Source: Actinokineospora sp. NBRC 105648 (lineage in GTDB: Bacteria; Actinomycetota; Actinomycetes; Mycobacteriales; Pseudonocardiaceae). From it: a stretch of DNA of 64,000 nucleotides. The translations under genes and the position numbers were made by a program. This document shows positions 8,710-17,508 of the stretch, piece by piece. Each line of letters starts with the position of its first letter. Position 1 is the stretch's first letter. The notes beneath the pieces were generated by a model. That model made no database searches, had not been told where the DNA came from, and was given only the letters and a program-made list of their open reading frames with translations. Location: positions 11,198 to 75,197 of the forward strand of contig NZ_BSTR01000020.1 in assembly GCF_030269645.1 (NCBI RefSeq). The letters are read 5' to 3'.

Positions 8710-10047
8710 GTGGCCTCCTCCCAGCGCCGAACGGGCGCCGACGCCTGCCCCGGCGCGCTCGACGTGCACCAGGCAGCCGACGGCGGCTTGGCGCGCGTGC
8801 GCGTCCCGGGTGGCCAGCTCACCGCCGAGCAGCTGCGAGTGGTGGTGGAATCCGCCGCCGACCTGGGCAACGGCGTCGTGGAGCTGACCTCGCGGGCGAA
8901 CCTGCAGGTCCGGGGGCTGGCACCGGGTACGGAGGTCGACCTGGCGGCCCGACTCGCGGCCGTGGGGCTACTGCCCTCGCTCAGCCACGAGAAAGTGCGC
9001 AACATCATGGCCTCGCCCCTGGGCCCGGGTGACCTCGTGGCCGAACTGGACGAGCTGCTGCGCGCCACCCCGGCCCTGGCAGCCCTACCCGGCCGCTTCC
9101 TGTTCGCCTTGGACGACGGCACCGGCGACGTGGCCTGGCTGGGCGCCGACCTCACCGCTGTCCCGGTCGACCCACACCACAGCCGCAATTCTCAGAGCCG
9201 CACTCCCGCCCCGAGCACCCTCCACCCGCCAACCGCAAGCACCCCCCACTCCGCAAGCGCCTCAGACCCCGCAAGCGGCCCTCACCCCTCAGTGGACGGC
9301 CCCCACCCAACCCCGGGGGGACAGCCCACGCCCATTTTATCGGGGGGAGGGCTCGGGCGGGGACGGGACGGGCTGCCTGTGGATAGGTGTGGACAACTGC
9401 ACGCGGTACTCCTTGGCGGTGTTGACCTGGGGATACGGGTTCGGCGAGAGGACACGGCGCGGGTGCTCGTCACTCTGGCGGGTGACTTCCTGAGATTGCG
9501 CGACGGGCACTGGCGGATCGCGGAACTGGGGCCGCAGGTGGCCGAGGTCGCCGCGGCGGTCGGGACCAGCGACGCGCGCATCGCCGTCGGCGCGCCGCCG
9601 ACCGCGGGGCCGATGGGACCGCTGGTGTTCGCCGACGGGTCGCCGGGGTTCGGCGCTGTGGCGCCCCTCGGACGGATCACCGCGGCCCAAGCCGCCGTCC
9701 TGGGCACGGTGATCATCACGCCGTGGCGCGGCGTGGTCGTGCGGGGGGACGGGCGCGGGCTGGCCGAGGCGGGTTTGCTCACCGAGTGGGGGGCGCCAGG
9801 AATCGGGGTCACGGCGTGCGCGGGCAAGCCGGGGTGCGCGAAGGCGCTGGCCGACGTGCGGTCCGCCGCGCTGGCGGTCGACCAGCCGGGTCGGGCGGTG
9901 CACTGGTCCGGCTGCGGGCGGCGGTGCGGGCGGCCCGCGGGTGCGGTGATCGACGTGGTGGCCACGGCCGACGGCTACCTTCTCGACGGCCGGGCGATCC
10001 CCGGCGGCCAAGTGGTCGGAGCGGTCGCCGACAGACGGCAGCAGTGA
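8710..10047 (+). CDS. cobG: CobG, precorrin-3B synthase
   Basis: CobG is an iron-sulfur monooxygenase of the nitrite/sulfite reductase fold that converts precorrin-3A to precorrin-3B in the O2-requiring pathway. The N-terminal half has TSRANLQVRGL. The C-terminal half has TACAGKPGC and SGCGRRCG, the cysteine motifs for the 4Fe-4S cluster. At 445 aa it is longer than usual: a low-complexity Pro/Ser/Thr/His stretch of about 70 residues (roughly 155-225) separates the two halves. The start is the GTG at 8710, six bases after a TATATT box, with no Shine-Dalgarno, so the transcript is probably leaderless. Its last 33 codons are the first copy of a triplicated segment. It is followed by cobH. Confidence 0.93.
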   Translation: MASSQRRTGADACPGALDVHQAADGGLARVRVPGGQLTAEQLRVVVESAADLGNGVVELTSRANLQVRGLAPGTEVDLAARLAAVGLLPSLSHEKVRNIMASPLGPGDLVAELDELLRATPALAALPGRFLFALDDGTGDVAWLGADLTAVPVDPHHSRNSQSRTPAPSTLHPPTASTPHSASASDPASGPHPSVDGPHPTPGGQPTPILSGGGLGRGRDGLPVDRCGQLHAVLLGGVDLGIRVRREDTARVLVTLAGDFLRLRDGHWRIAELGPQVAEVAAAVGTSDARIAVGAPPTAGPMGPLVFADGSPGFGAVAPLGRITAAQAAVLGTVIITPWRGVVVRGDGRGLAEAGLLTEWGAPGIGVTACAGKPGCAKALADVRSAALAVDQPGRAVHWSGCGRRCGRPAGAVIDVVATADGYLLDGRAIPGGQVVGAVADRRQQ

Positions 10048-10254
10048 CAGTGACCGATGCGGCGGCCACGGCGGACAGCTACCTTCTCGACGGCGCGGCA
10101 ACCCCACCGGCCAAGTGACCACGGCGGTCGCCGACAGACGGCAGCAGTCACAGTGACCGACCTGGTGGCCACGGCGGACGGCTACCTTCTCGACGACCGG
10201 GCGATCCCCGGCAACCAGGTGACCGCAGCGGTCGCCGACGGACGGCAGGAGTGA
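9946..10254 (+). repeat. three tandem copies (~103 bp) of the cobG 3' end
   Basis: Copies begin at gtg 9946, 10050 and 10153. Each contains the same words, such as gctaccttctcgac and gcggtcgccgac. Copy 1 is the true cobG terminus with TGA at 10045. Copy 2 has lost one base and its stop has become TCA. Copy 3 is intact, encoding a variant of the CobG C-terminus, and its TGA (10252-10254) supplies the cobH ribosome site. The ancestral cobG probably ended at copy 3 and overlapped cobH. Confidence 0.92.
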
Positions 10255-10256
10255 TG

Positions 10257-10883
10257 GTGTTCGACTACATCCGGGACGGCGCGGAGATCTACCGCCGCTC
10301 GTTCGCCACGATCCGCGCGGAGGCCGACCTGGCCGGGCTGCCCGAGGACCTGGCGCGCGTGGTGGTCCGCATGATCCACGCCTGCGGGATGGTCGACCTG
10401 GTCCCCGACGTCGCCCACTCCCCCGACGTGGTGGCCTCCGCCCGCGCGGCGCTCGACGCCGGGCACCCGGTCCTCTGCGACGCGCACATGGTCGCCTCGG
10501 GCATCACGCGCAGGCGGCTGCCCGCCGACAACGAGATCATCTGCACCCTGTCCGACCCCCGGGTGCCGGGGCTGGCCCAAGAGCTGGGCACCACGCGCAG
10601 CGCCGCGGCGCTGGAGTTGTGGCGGGATCGGCTCGACGGGGCCGTGGTGGCGATCGGCAACGCGCCGACGGCGTTGTTCGCGCTGCTGGAGATGATCGAG
10701 AAGGGCGCGGGCAGGCCGGCCGCGATCCTCGGGCTGCCGGTCGGGTTCATCGGCGCGGCCGAGTCCAAGGACGCGCTCGCCGCCTACCCGGGCGAGATCC
10801 CGTACCTGGTGGTGCGCGGGCGCCGCGGCGGCAGCGCGATGGCCGTGGCCGCGGTCAACGCGATCGCGAGCGACGTCGAATGA
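10257..10883 (+). CDS. cobH: CobH, precorrin-8X methylmutase
   Basis: CobH moves the C-11 methyl to C-12 to give hydrogenobyrinic acid. The protein begins [16 protein letters not shown], the usual CobH N-terminus, and has the catalytic His in MIHACGM near residue 40. It is about 208 aa, the normal family size. Three in-frame starts exist at 10251, 10254 and 10257. I prefer the GTG at 10257 because AGGAG lies five bases before it and the alignment fits. The ribosome site sits in the third tandem copy of the cobG tail. The stop overlaps the cobIJ start (ATGA), so translation is coupled. Confidence 0.95.
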   Translation: MFDYIRDGAEIYRRSFATIRAEADLAGLPEDLARVVVRMIHACGMVDLVPDVAHSPDVVASARAALDAGHPVLCDAHMVASGITRRRLPADNEIICTLSDPRVPGLAQELGTTRSAAALELWRDRLDGAVVAIGNAPTALFALLEMIEKGAGRPAAILGLPVGFIGAAESKDALAAYPGEIPYLVVRGRRGGSAMAVAAVNAIASDVE

Positions 10884-12385
10884 GCGGCACCCTCTACGGC
10901 GTCGGGCTGGGGCCGGGCGACCCGGAGTTGGTCACGGTCAAGGCCGCCCGGTTGATCACCGGGGCCGATGTCGTCGCCTACCACAGCGCGCGGCACGGCA
11001 AGTCGATCGCGCGCGGTGTCGCCGAGCCGTACCTGCGGGACGGTCAGATCGAGGAGCAGCTGGTCTACCCGCTGACCGTCGAGACCACCGACCACCCCGG
11101 CGGCTACGCGGGCGCGATGGCCGAGTTCTACGAGCACAGCGCCGCCCGGCTGGCCGCGCACCTCGACGCCGGGCGCGATGTCGTCGTGCTGGCCGAGGGT
11201 GATCCGCTCTTCTACGGCTCCTACATGCACATGCACAAGCGGCTGTGCGACCGCTACCCCACCGAGGTGGTGCCGGGTGTGACGTCGGTCAGCGCCGCAG
11301 CGGCGGTGCTGGGCAGGCCACTGGTCGAGGGTGAAGAAGTCCTGACCGTCCTACCGGGAACGTTGCCCGAAGCCGACCTGGCCGAGCACCTCGCTCGGAC
11401 CGACTCGGCCGCGGTGCTCAAGCTGGGTCGCACGTTCGGCAAGGTGCGCGACGCCTTCGCCGCGGCGGGCAAGCTCGACCGCGCCCTCTACGTCGAGCGG
11501 GCCACCTGGGACCAGGGCCGGAGTCTGCCACTGTCCGAAGTAGACCCGACCACCGTGCCGTACTTCTCGTTGGCACTGCTGCCAAGCCCGGTCAACGACG
11601 GTGTCCGATCGGCCGCGCGATCCGCCGAAAGCGTCGTGGCGGTGGGCGAGGTGGTGGTCGTGGGCACCGGCCCGGCGGGCAGGCCGTGGCTGACGCCGGA
11701 GGCGCAGGAAGCGCTGGCGGTGGCCGACGACCTGGTGGGCTACAAGACCTATCTCGACCGCGTGCCGCCGAACCCCCGTCAGCAGCGGCACGCCTCGGAC
11801 AACCAGGTGGAGGCCGAGCGGGCGGCGTTCGCGCTCGACCTGGCCAAGCGCGGGCGCCGGGTCGCCGTGGTGTCCTCCGGCGACCCGGGCGTGTTCGCGA
11901 TGGCGGCGGCGGTCCTCGAGGTGGCGACCGATCCGCAGTGGACAGAGGTGCCGGTGCGGGTGCTGCCCGGCCTGACCGCCGCGCAGGCGGTGGCCAGCCG
12001 GGTGGGCGCGCCGCTGGGGCACGACTTCTGCGTGATCTCGCTGTCCGACCGGCTCAAGCCGTGGGAGGTGATCACCCGCAGGCTCGACGCGGTGGCCGCC
12101 GCCGACCTGGTGATCGCGATCTACAACCCGGCGTCGAAGAGCCGCACCTGGCAGCTGGGCGAGGCGCGGGACCTGTTGCTGCGCCACCGGTCCCCGGACA
12201 CACCGGTGGTGATCGGCCGCGACGTGGGCGGCCCGACGGAGTCCGTCCGGGTGCTGCGGCTGGCCGATCTCGATCCATCCACTGTGGACATGCGCTGCCT
12301 GCTGCTGGTCGGCTCCTCGCAGACCCGGGTGGTCGAACGAGGCGACGGCACCCGGGTCGTGTTCACCCCCCGGCACTACCCGTGA
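10880..12385 (+). CDS. cobIJ: CobIJ, precorrin-2 C20- / precorrin-3B C17-methyltransferase fusion
   Basis: Two SAM-dependent tetrapyrrole methylases are fused in 501 aa, as in mycobacteria. The N-terminal CobI half starts [15 protein letters not shown] and has [11 protein letters not shown]. The C-terminal CobJ half starts near residue 255 with [17 protein letters not shown] and has [11 protein letters not shown] and GRDVGGPTE. The first half methylates C-20 of precorrin-2; the second methylates C-17 with ring contraction. The ATG overlaps the cobH stop by four bases. The gene converges on a lipoprotein gene with one base between stops, leaving no room for a terminator. Confidence 0.96.
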   Translation: MSGTLYGVGLGPGDPELVTVKAARLITGADVVAYHSARHGKSIARGVAEPYLRDGQIEEQLVYPLTVETTDHPGGYAGAMAEFYEHSAARLAAHLDAGRDVVVLAEGDPLFYGSYMHMHKRLCDRYPTEVVPGVTSVSAAAAVLGRPLVEGEEVLTVLPGTLPEADLAEHLARTDSAAVLKLGRTFGKVRDAFAAAGKLDRALYVERATWDQGRSLPLSEVDPTTVPYFSLALLPSPVNDGVRSAARSAESVVAVGEVVVVGTGPAGRPWLTPEAQEALAVADDLVGYKTYLDRVPPNPRQQRHASDNQVEAERAAFALDLAKRGRRVAVVSSGDPGVFAMAAAVLEVATDPQWTEVPVRVLPGLTAAQAVASRVGAPLGHDFCVISLSDRLKPWEVITRRLDAVAAADLVIAIYNPASKSRTWQLGEARDLLLRHRSPDTPVVIGRDVGGPTESVRVLRLADLDPSTVDMRCLLLVGSSQTRVVERGDGTRVVFTPRHYP

Positions 12386-12386
12386 C

Positions 12387-12800
12387 TCAGGCGGCGCGGC
12401 AGGGCGCGCCCTTGATCCCCATCGCCAACTCGGTGGCGTCCGCGCCCTCGACGCTGACCGAGCCGACCTCGAAGCCGTAGACCAGGGTCGAGGCGTCGTC
12501 GCAGAGCGCCTTGGCCTTGGCCGAGTCCTTGGCCTTGAACGCGGTGGACACCACGACCCGGGTGCACTGGCCGACGATCTCGACCCCCTTGACCCCGTCG
12601 AGTGCGCCGATGCCCTCCTTGAGGTTCTTGATCGCTGCGGGCGGGCAGCTGGCGTCCCGGTCGCCTGAGCCCTCGCTCGCGGCGGGGACCACGGGCGCGC
12701 CGGGCACGGTCGGGATCGGTGTGCTCGACCCGCAGCCGCCTAAGGCGAACAGGAACGCGGCGGGGACGACGAGAGCGGCGAGGCGGGCGGTGCGGGTCAT
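12387..12800 (-). CDS. putative lipoprotein, paralogue 1
   Basis: The 137-aa protein starts with a lipoprotein signal peptide (MTRTARLAALVVPAAFLFA, lipobox LGGC, Cys near residue 23). A short Ser/Pro linker and a domain of about 90 residues follow. Shared words with the next gene include CTRVVVST, YGFEVGSVSV and ELAMGIKGAPC, so the two arose by duplication. Two cysteines are conserved in the domain and may pair. The ATG follows AGGAGG. I do not recognise the domain; it is exported and lipid-anchored by inference. The gene interrupts the cob locus without an evident role in B12 synthesis. Confidence 0.8.
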   Translation of the reverse strand: MTRTARLAALVVPAAFLFALGGCGSSTPIPTVPGAPVVPAASEGSGDRDASCPPAAIKNLKEGIGALDGVKGVEIVGQCTRVVVSTAFKAKDSAKAKALCDDASTLVYGFEVGSVSVEGADATELAMGIKGAPCRAA

Positions 12801-12911
12801 CTGGTCCTCCTGTGGAGCGCGGCGGGAGCTCGTCGCCTTTGAGGACGCGACGGCCGGGCACCGGGTTGCGATCTTGTCCGGCCGAATCTCCGCACTCCAC
12901 AATGGACAGTG

Positions 12912-13358
12912 TCAGCGCCGTGCGCAGGGCGCGCCCTTGATTCCCGTCGCCAGCTCTGAGGAGTCCACGGCCCGCACGCTCACCGAGCCGATGCCGAAGC
13001 CATAGGCCAGGACAGCGGCGTCATCGCAGATGGTGGTGGCACGGTCGGAGACCTCGCCCGCGGCTTTGAGGCTGGTCGACACCACCAGCCGGGTGCAGTG
13101 CCCCACGACCTCGGCGCCGGTGACCCCGCCGATGGACTTCACGTCGCCCAGCAGGTCCGCGAGCACCTCCTCGGACAGGCACAGGTCCTGGTCCGACGCC
13201 GGGGCGGACCCGGCGGACGAGCTGGGCGGCAGGGGCACGCCGGAGGTGGTGGAGCCGCACCCGACGAGAGCCAGTCCGCTAACGAGGACAAGGGCGAACG
13301 CGAGCGGGGTTCTGCCAGGCTTGGGGGCTCTGGAAGGCTTCGGGCTTCCTTCGGGCAT
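12912..13358 (-). CDS. putative lipoprotein, paralogue 2
   Basis: This 148-aa protein has a charged N-terminus, a hydrophobic stretch and the lipobox LVGC near residue 36. A Ser/Pro linker leads to the same domain as the neighbouring gene (CTRLVVST, YGFGIGSVSV, ELATGIKGAPC). It starts at ATG 13358, preceded by AGGAGG. A longer in-frame start at 13391 lacks such a site. Tandem paralogous lipoproteins in actinobacteria often bind small ligands or partner proteins, but nothing here identifies one. Confidence 0.8.
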   Translation of the reverse strand: MPEGSPKPSRAPKPGRTPLAFALVLVSGLALVGCGSTTSGVPLPPSSSAGSAPASDQDLCLSEEVLADLLGDVKSIGGVTGAEVVGHCTRLVVSTSLKAAGEVSDRATTICDDAAVLAYGFGIGSVSVRAVDSSELATGIKGAPCARR

Positions 13359-13387
13359 GGATGTCCTCCTGGTGGTGGGTCCACCAG

Positions 13388-14170
13388 TCAAGACGCGGCA
13401 CGGGGGCTACCGGTTGCGATCAGGTGGGCACTGGCGGCGATCAGCCGCGGATCTCGCTCGACCAGCCGAGCGCAGCGCGCGGCCGCGTCCACCATTCGGG
13501 CGAACCCGTTGTCCCCCAGTGCGTCCAGGGTAGGCCAAACGGGTCCCTCGACCCCGTACACCGCCACGTCGGTGAAACCGCCCGCGGCGACCTCGGCGCC
13601 GAGCTCGTCGGCGTCGTGGAAGTGCGCCGGGACGAAACCGACGTGCCCGTCGTAGGCGCCGGTGGCCAGCACCTCGGCGACCCGGGGCGCCAGCTCGGCG
13701 GAGAGCCGCCCGGCGCTCCCGGTCTCCAGCAGCGTCAGGCACCGGCTGATGGCCGCCGCGAACAGGACTCCACCGGGCCGCAGCACGCGCGCGGCCTCGG
13801 CCAGCGCGAGTCGCCGGTCGGCGACGTCGCACAAGTGGTAGAGCGGCCCGAACAGCAACACCACGTCGACGCTGCCGGTCGGCACGGCCGGCTCCCGGGC
13901 GTCCCCCACCGAGGCAGTCACCCCTGGCAACGAGGCGGCCGCCTCGACGTGGGCCGGGACGGGGTCGATGACGTGCACCGAGTGCCCGTCCGCCGCCAGC
14001 CATTCGGCGTGCGCGCCGGTCCCACCACCGACGTCGAGCACCCGGGCCCGGGCCGGGATGTCCCGGCGGATGATCTCCTTGGTGCGCAACAGCTCCAGCC
14101 TGCCGTGCGGCGTGCGGTACAAGCGATCGTGCTCGGTGGTGCCGCTGGTGTAGTAGCTGTGCAGGTCCAT
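13388..14170 (-). CDS. class I SAM-dependent methyltransferase
   Basis: The 260-aa protein has the Rossmann-fold SAM motifs: RVLDVGGGTGAHAEWLA near residue 43 (motif I), VIDPVPAHVE (acidic loop) and GSVDVVLLFGPLYHL. It resembles methyltransferase domain-11 proteins of unknown substrate. The start is uncertain: ATG 14170 has no clear ribosome site and an in-frame GTG exists at 14200. It lies between the lipoproteins and the SNF2 gene on the same strand. It is not one of the corrin methylases, which have a different fold. Confidence 0.85.
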   Translation of the reverse strand: MDLHSYYTSGTTEHDRLYRTPHGRLELLRTKEIIRRDIPARARVLDVGGGTGAHAEWLAADGHSVHVIDPVPAHVEAAASLPGVTASVGDAREPAVPTGSVDVVLLFGPLYHLCDVADRRLALAEAARVLRPGGVLFAAAISRCLTLLETGSAGRLSAELAPRVAEVLATGAYDGHVGFVPAHFHDADELGAEVAAGGFTDVAVYGVEGPVWPTLDALGDNGFARMVDAAARCARLVERDPRLIAASAHLIATGSPRAAS

Positions 14171-14219
14171 GCGCCCATGCTGGCGTTCCCAACCGACCAC
14201 GCGCCAACGGTTTTCGGGG

Positions 14220-16739
14220 TCAGGCGCGTAGTTCGACCAGCGCGGCGAGTTCGTCGTCGGTCAGTTCGGTCAGGGCGGACTCACCCCCGGAGAGCACCGA
14301 GGCAGCCAGATCCCTTTTGCTGGCAAGCAATGCCGCCACGCGGTCCTCGACCGTGCCCTCCGCGATCAGCCGGTGCACCTGCACCGGGCGCGTCTGCCCG
14401 ATCCGGTACGCGCGGTCGGTCGCCTGGTCCTCGACCGCCGGGTTCCACCAGCGGTCGTAGTGCACGACGTGGTCGGCCCGGGTCAGGTTCAGCCCGGTGC
14501 CCGCCGCCTTGAGGGACAACAGGAACACCGGGAAGGCGCCCGCGGTGAACTCGGCCACGAGCGTGTCGCGGCGGGCCACCGGGGTGCCGCCGTGCAGGAA
14601 CCCAGTGGCGACACCGCGTTCGCGCAGGTGCCGTTCGAGCAGCCGGGCCATCGCCACGTACTGGGTGAACACCAGCACCGCGCCGTCCTCGGCGAGGATG
14701 GTGTCGAGCAGCTCGTCGAGCAGGGCGAGTTTGCCGGAGCGGCCCGCCGTCCGGCCCGACTCCTCGGCGAGGTAGTGCGCGGGGTGGTTGCAGATCTGTT
14801 TCAGCACCGTCAGAAGGCGCATCACCTGGCCGCGGCGGGCCATCCCGTCGGCGTCCCGGATGGCGGCCATCGAGCCGCGGGCGGCGGCGGTGTAGAGGCC
14901 GATCTGCTCGCGGGTGAGCGGCACCGGGTGGTCGGTCTCGGTCTTGGGCGGCAGTTCGGGGGCGATCCCGGGGTCGGACTTCTTGCGCCGCAACAGGAAC
15001 GGGCCCACCAGCCGGGCGAACCGCTCCGCCACGGCGGGGTCGGCGGCGATCGGCTTCACCCAGCGGGCGCGGAACGAGTCCAGGGTGCCGAGCAGCCCGG
15101 GCGTGGTCCAGTCGAGGATCGCCCACAGGTCGAGCAGGCCGTTCTCCACCGGGGTCCCGGTCAGCGCGACCCGGGCCACCGCGGGGATCGTCCGCAGCGC
15201 CTTGGCCGTGCTCGCGGCGGGGTTCTTCACGTGCTGCGCCTCATCGGCGACCACCAGCCCCCAGCGGTGCAGGGCGAGCAGGGACGCGTCGCGGCGCATC
15301 GTGGCGTAGGTGGTGAGCACGAACCCGTCGTCGGCGACCGACCGGGTGGCACCGTGGTAGCGCCGGACCGGGACGCCCGGGGCGAACCGGCGGATCTCCC
15401 GCGCCCAGTTGCCCAGCAGCGAGGCCGGGCACACCACCAGTGTCGGCCCTCGCGTGTCCACATCGGACTGTCGGTGCAGGTGCAGGGCGATGAGCGTGAT
15501 CGTCTTGCCCAGTCCCATGTCGTCGGCCAGGCAGGCACCGAGACCGAGGTCGCTCATCCGGGCCAGCCAGCGCAGGCCGCGCAGCTGGTAGTCGCGCAGC
15601 GTGGCGGCGAGCGCGGCGGGCTGGGCCACCGGCGCCCCGGACTCCGGGTCGGCGATCCGGGCGCGCACGCCCGCCAGCCACCCGTCGGCGACGACCTCGA
15701 CCCGGCGGCCGTCGACCTCCGTGCTGCCGACCAGCGCGGCGCCCAGCGCCTCGGCCGCGGCCATCGGCGGCAGCGCGCGCGGCACGGGGCCGGACCCGAG
15801 CACGACCCACTTGTCGCGCAACCGCACGGCCCGGTGGTGTGTGTCGGCTAGCCGGTCGATCTCGGCGCGGGTGAGCGGCACGCCGTCGAGCACGAACTCC
15901 CACTGCGCGGACAGCGTCCCGTCGCGCTCGGTCCGGCCGAGGACGACGTGCTCGGTCAGCGTGCCCAGCAGGTCGCGCGGCCAGTGCACGGCGAGCCCGA
16001 TCACGCTAAGGCGCGGGGCGGTGGTCAGGAGGTCACCGACCTCGGACTCGGTGAGCGCGATCCGGTCGGGGGTGGTCTGGAGCAGCAGCCGCCGCAGTGG
16101 TGGCCACGAGCGCGCGCCCCGGGTGAGGGCGGTGGTCAACGTCGCCCGGGCGGTGGCGTCGCCGCGCGCCCAGACCTCGACCGCGTCGAACACGGTCCCG
16201 GGCTCGCCGACCGGGTGCGCCTGCGCCACGCAGGTCCCATCGGCCTCCAGGCGGAGTGAGCAGCGCACGGCACCGCGCAGTCCGTCCACGATCTCGGGCT
16301 CGTCGATCACGGGCGGGGCGTCCATCACTGCGGGCCGCTCGTCGGCGGCCGCGCCTGCGATGGCCGCGACGAAGGCGTGCACCAGGTCCTCGGGGCGGCC
16401 GGAGCGCGGTGTGCGGGCGTCGGCGGGCATGGCCGCGGCGAGTTCGCGCAGGCGGGCGGTGTCCTCGGGCCGCCGGTGCCCCTGGGCGACCAGGCGCAGC
16501 GCGAAGAGCACGACGGAGCCCCAGTAGCCCGCGGTGGGGTGGGCGTCGGGGCGCCGCCGGGCCCGGCTGAGGACCGGGACCGCCTCGGCGACCGGCAGGT
16601 GCGCGGCCACCACGACCCGGGCCGGGTCACCGAGCTCGAGCTCGCCCAGCTCGACCTCGTCGGGGAGGGCGTCGCCGTGGAAGGCCACCACCTGGGCGTT
16701 CTCCACCGTGACGGCGCAGCGCGCCAGCCCGTCGATCAC
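14220..16739 (-). CDS. SNF2/RapA-type DNA-dependent ATPase (DEAD/DEAH helicase family)
   Basis: The 839-aa protein has the two RecA-like lobes of SNF2 ATPases in its C-terminal half. Walker A is DDMGLGKTITL (near residue 410) and motif II is DEAQH. Motif III is LTGTPVENGLLDLW, and the helicase C lobe has VFTQY, LLSLKAAGTGLNL and QATDRAYRIGQ. The N-terminal roughly 380 residues are typical of bacterial SNF2 proteins and unidentified. It probably remodels protein-DNA complexes; no nuclease domain is seen. The GTG start overlaps the cobK stop (GTGA), so translation is coupled to cobK, an odd pairing that probably reflects insertion into the cob locus. Confidence 0.9.
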   Translation of the reverse strand: MIDGLARCAVTVENAQVVAFHGDALPDEVELGELELGDPARVVVAAHLPVAEAVPVLSRARRRPDAHPTAGYWGSVVLFALRLVAQGHRRPEDTARLRELAAAMPADARTPRSGRPEDLVHAFVAAIAGAAADERPAVMDAPPVIDEPEIVDGLRGAVRCSLRLEADGTCVAQAHPVGEPGTVFDAVEVWARGDATARATLTTALTRGARSWPPLRRLLLQTTPDRIALTESEVGDLLTTAPRLSVIGLAVHWPRDLLGTLTEHVVLGRTERDGTLSAQWEFVLDGVPLTRAEIDRLADTHHRAVRLRDKWVVLGSGPVPRALPPMAAAEALGAALVGSTEVDGRRVEVVADGWLAGVRARIADPESGAPVAQPAALAATLRDYQLRGLRWLARMSDLGLGACLADDMGLGKTITLIALHLHRQSDVDTRGPTLVVCPASLLGNWAREIRRFAPGVPVRRYHGATRSVADDGFVLTTYATMRRDASLLALHRWGLVVADEAQHVKNPAASTAKALRTIPAVARVALTGTPVENGLLDLWAILDWTTPGLLGTLDSFRARWVKPIAADPAVAERFARLVGPFLLRRKKSDPGIAPELPPKTETDHPVPLTREQIGLYTAAARGSMAAIRDADGMARRGQVMRLLTVLKQICNHPAHYLAEESGRTAGRSGKLALLDELLDTILAEDGAVLVFTQYVAMARLLERHLRERGVATGFLHGGTPVARRDTLVAEFTAGAFPVFLLSLKAAGTGLNLTRADHVVHYDRWWNPAVEDQATDRAYRIGQTRPVQVHRLIAEGTVEDRVAALLASKRDLAASVLSGGESALTELTDDELAALVELRA

Positions 16740-17458
16740 CGCTGGTCCAGCCAGGCGAGGACCTCGTCGACGGTGGCGACCAGCGGCACGTCCGGTGGCG
16801 CGGGCCGGGCGACCACGACCACCGGGACGCCCAGCGCCTCGGCGGCGTCGAGCTTGGCCACCGTGAGCGGGCCGCCGCTGTCCTTGGTGACCAGCACGTC
16901 GACGCGGTGCTCGCGCAGCAGGGCCAGCTCACCCTCGAGTGTGTAGGGGCCGCGGTCGAGCAGCAGGTGCATCCGCTTTGGGAGCGGAGGGTCGGGTGGG
17001 TCGACGCAGCGGACCAGGAACCACCGGTCGGTGTCGGCGAACACGGCCAGCCCCTGGCGGCCGGTGGTGAGGAAGATCCGCTCCCCCAGGTCGGCGGCCG
17101 CGCGGTTCGCCGCGGCGAGGTCGGGCACCGGGTGCCAGCCGGGCCGGGGTGTCCAGCCCGGACGGCGCAGCATGATCAGCGGGACGCCGCGTTCGCGGGA
17201 CGCGGTGGCCGCCGACGCGCTGATCCGCTCCGCGAACGGGTGGGTGGCGTCGACCACGGCGTCGACCCGCTCGGCGACCAGCCACTCGGCGAGCTTGACC
17301 GGACCACCGAAGCCGCCGACCCGGACCTCCCCCACCGGCAGCTTGGGGTCGCGCACCCGACCGGCCAGGGAGGACACCACGGTCGTACCCGCGCGCCCGT
17401 GCAGCGCGGCCGCCAGTGCGCGGGCCTCGGCGGTGCCGCCCAGGACGAGGACCCTCAC
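16736..17458 (-). CDS. cobK: CobK, precorrin-6A reductase
   Basis: CobK reduces the macrocycle of precorrin-6A with NADPH to precorrin-6B. The 240-aa protein starts RVLVLGGTAEARALAAAL and has DATHPFAERISASA near residue 75 and FLTTGRQGLAVF near 130, all family signatures. The GTG start at 17458 lies 50 bp from the divergent cbiD start, so the two promoters must be very compact. The stop overlaps the SNF2 start. Confidence 0.95.
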   Translation of the reverse strand: MRVLVLGGTAEARALAAALHGRAGTTVVSSLAGRVRDPKLPVGEVRVGGFGGPVKLAEWLVAERVDAVVDATHPFAERISASAATASRERGVPLIMLRRPGWTPRPGWHPVPDLAAANRAAADLGERIFLTTGRQGLAVFADTDRWFLVRCVDPPDPPLPKRMHLLLDRGPYTLEGELALLREHRVDVLVTKDSGGPLTVAKLDAAEALGVPVVVVARPAPPDVPLVATVDEVLAWLDQR

Positions 17459-17508
17459 CGGACCACCCCCGCCGCGCCCGCGCGGTGTCCATCGGTCACC
17501 CTGGTGCC

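Noticed and set aside
9946-10254. CRISPR-like spacing of repeats
   Set aside because: The units are contiguous tandem copies of coding sequence without spacers; no cas genes are present. The same holds for the other arrays in the window.
10057-10254. Separate small gene overlapping the cobG/cobH gap
   Set aside because: The frame is only the third tandem copy of the cobG tail joined to out-of-frame sequence of copy 2; no start signal of its own.
14220-16739. Phage defence system around the SNF2 ATPase
   Set aside because: No nuclease, methylase-restriction partner or other defence gene is adjacent; neighbours are cobK and a small-molecule-type methyltransferase.
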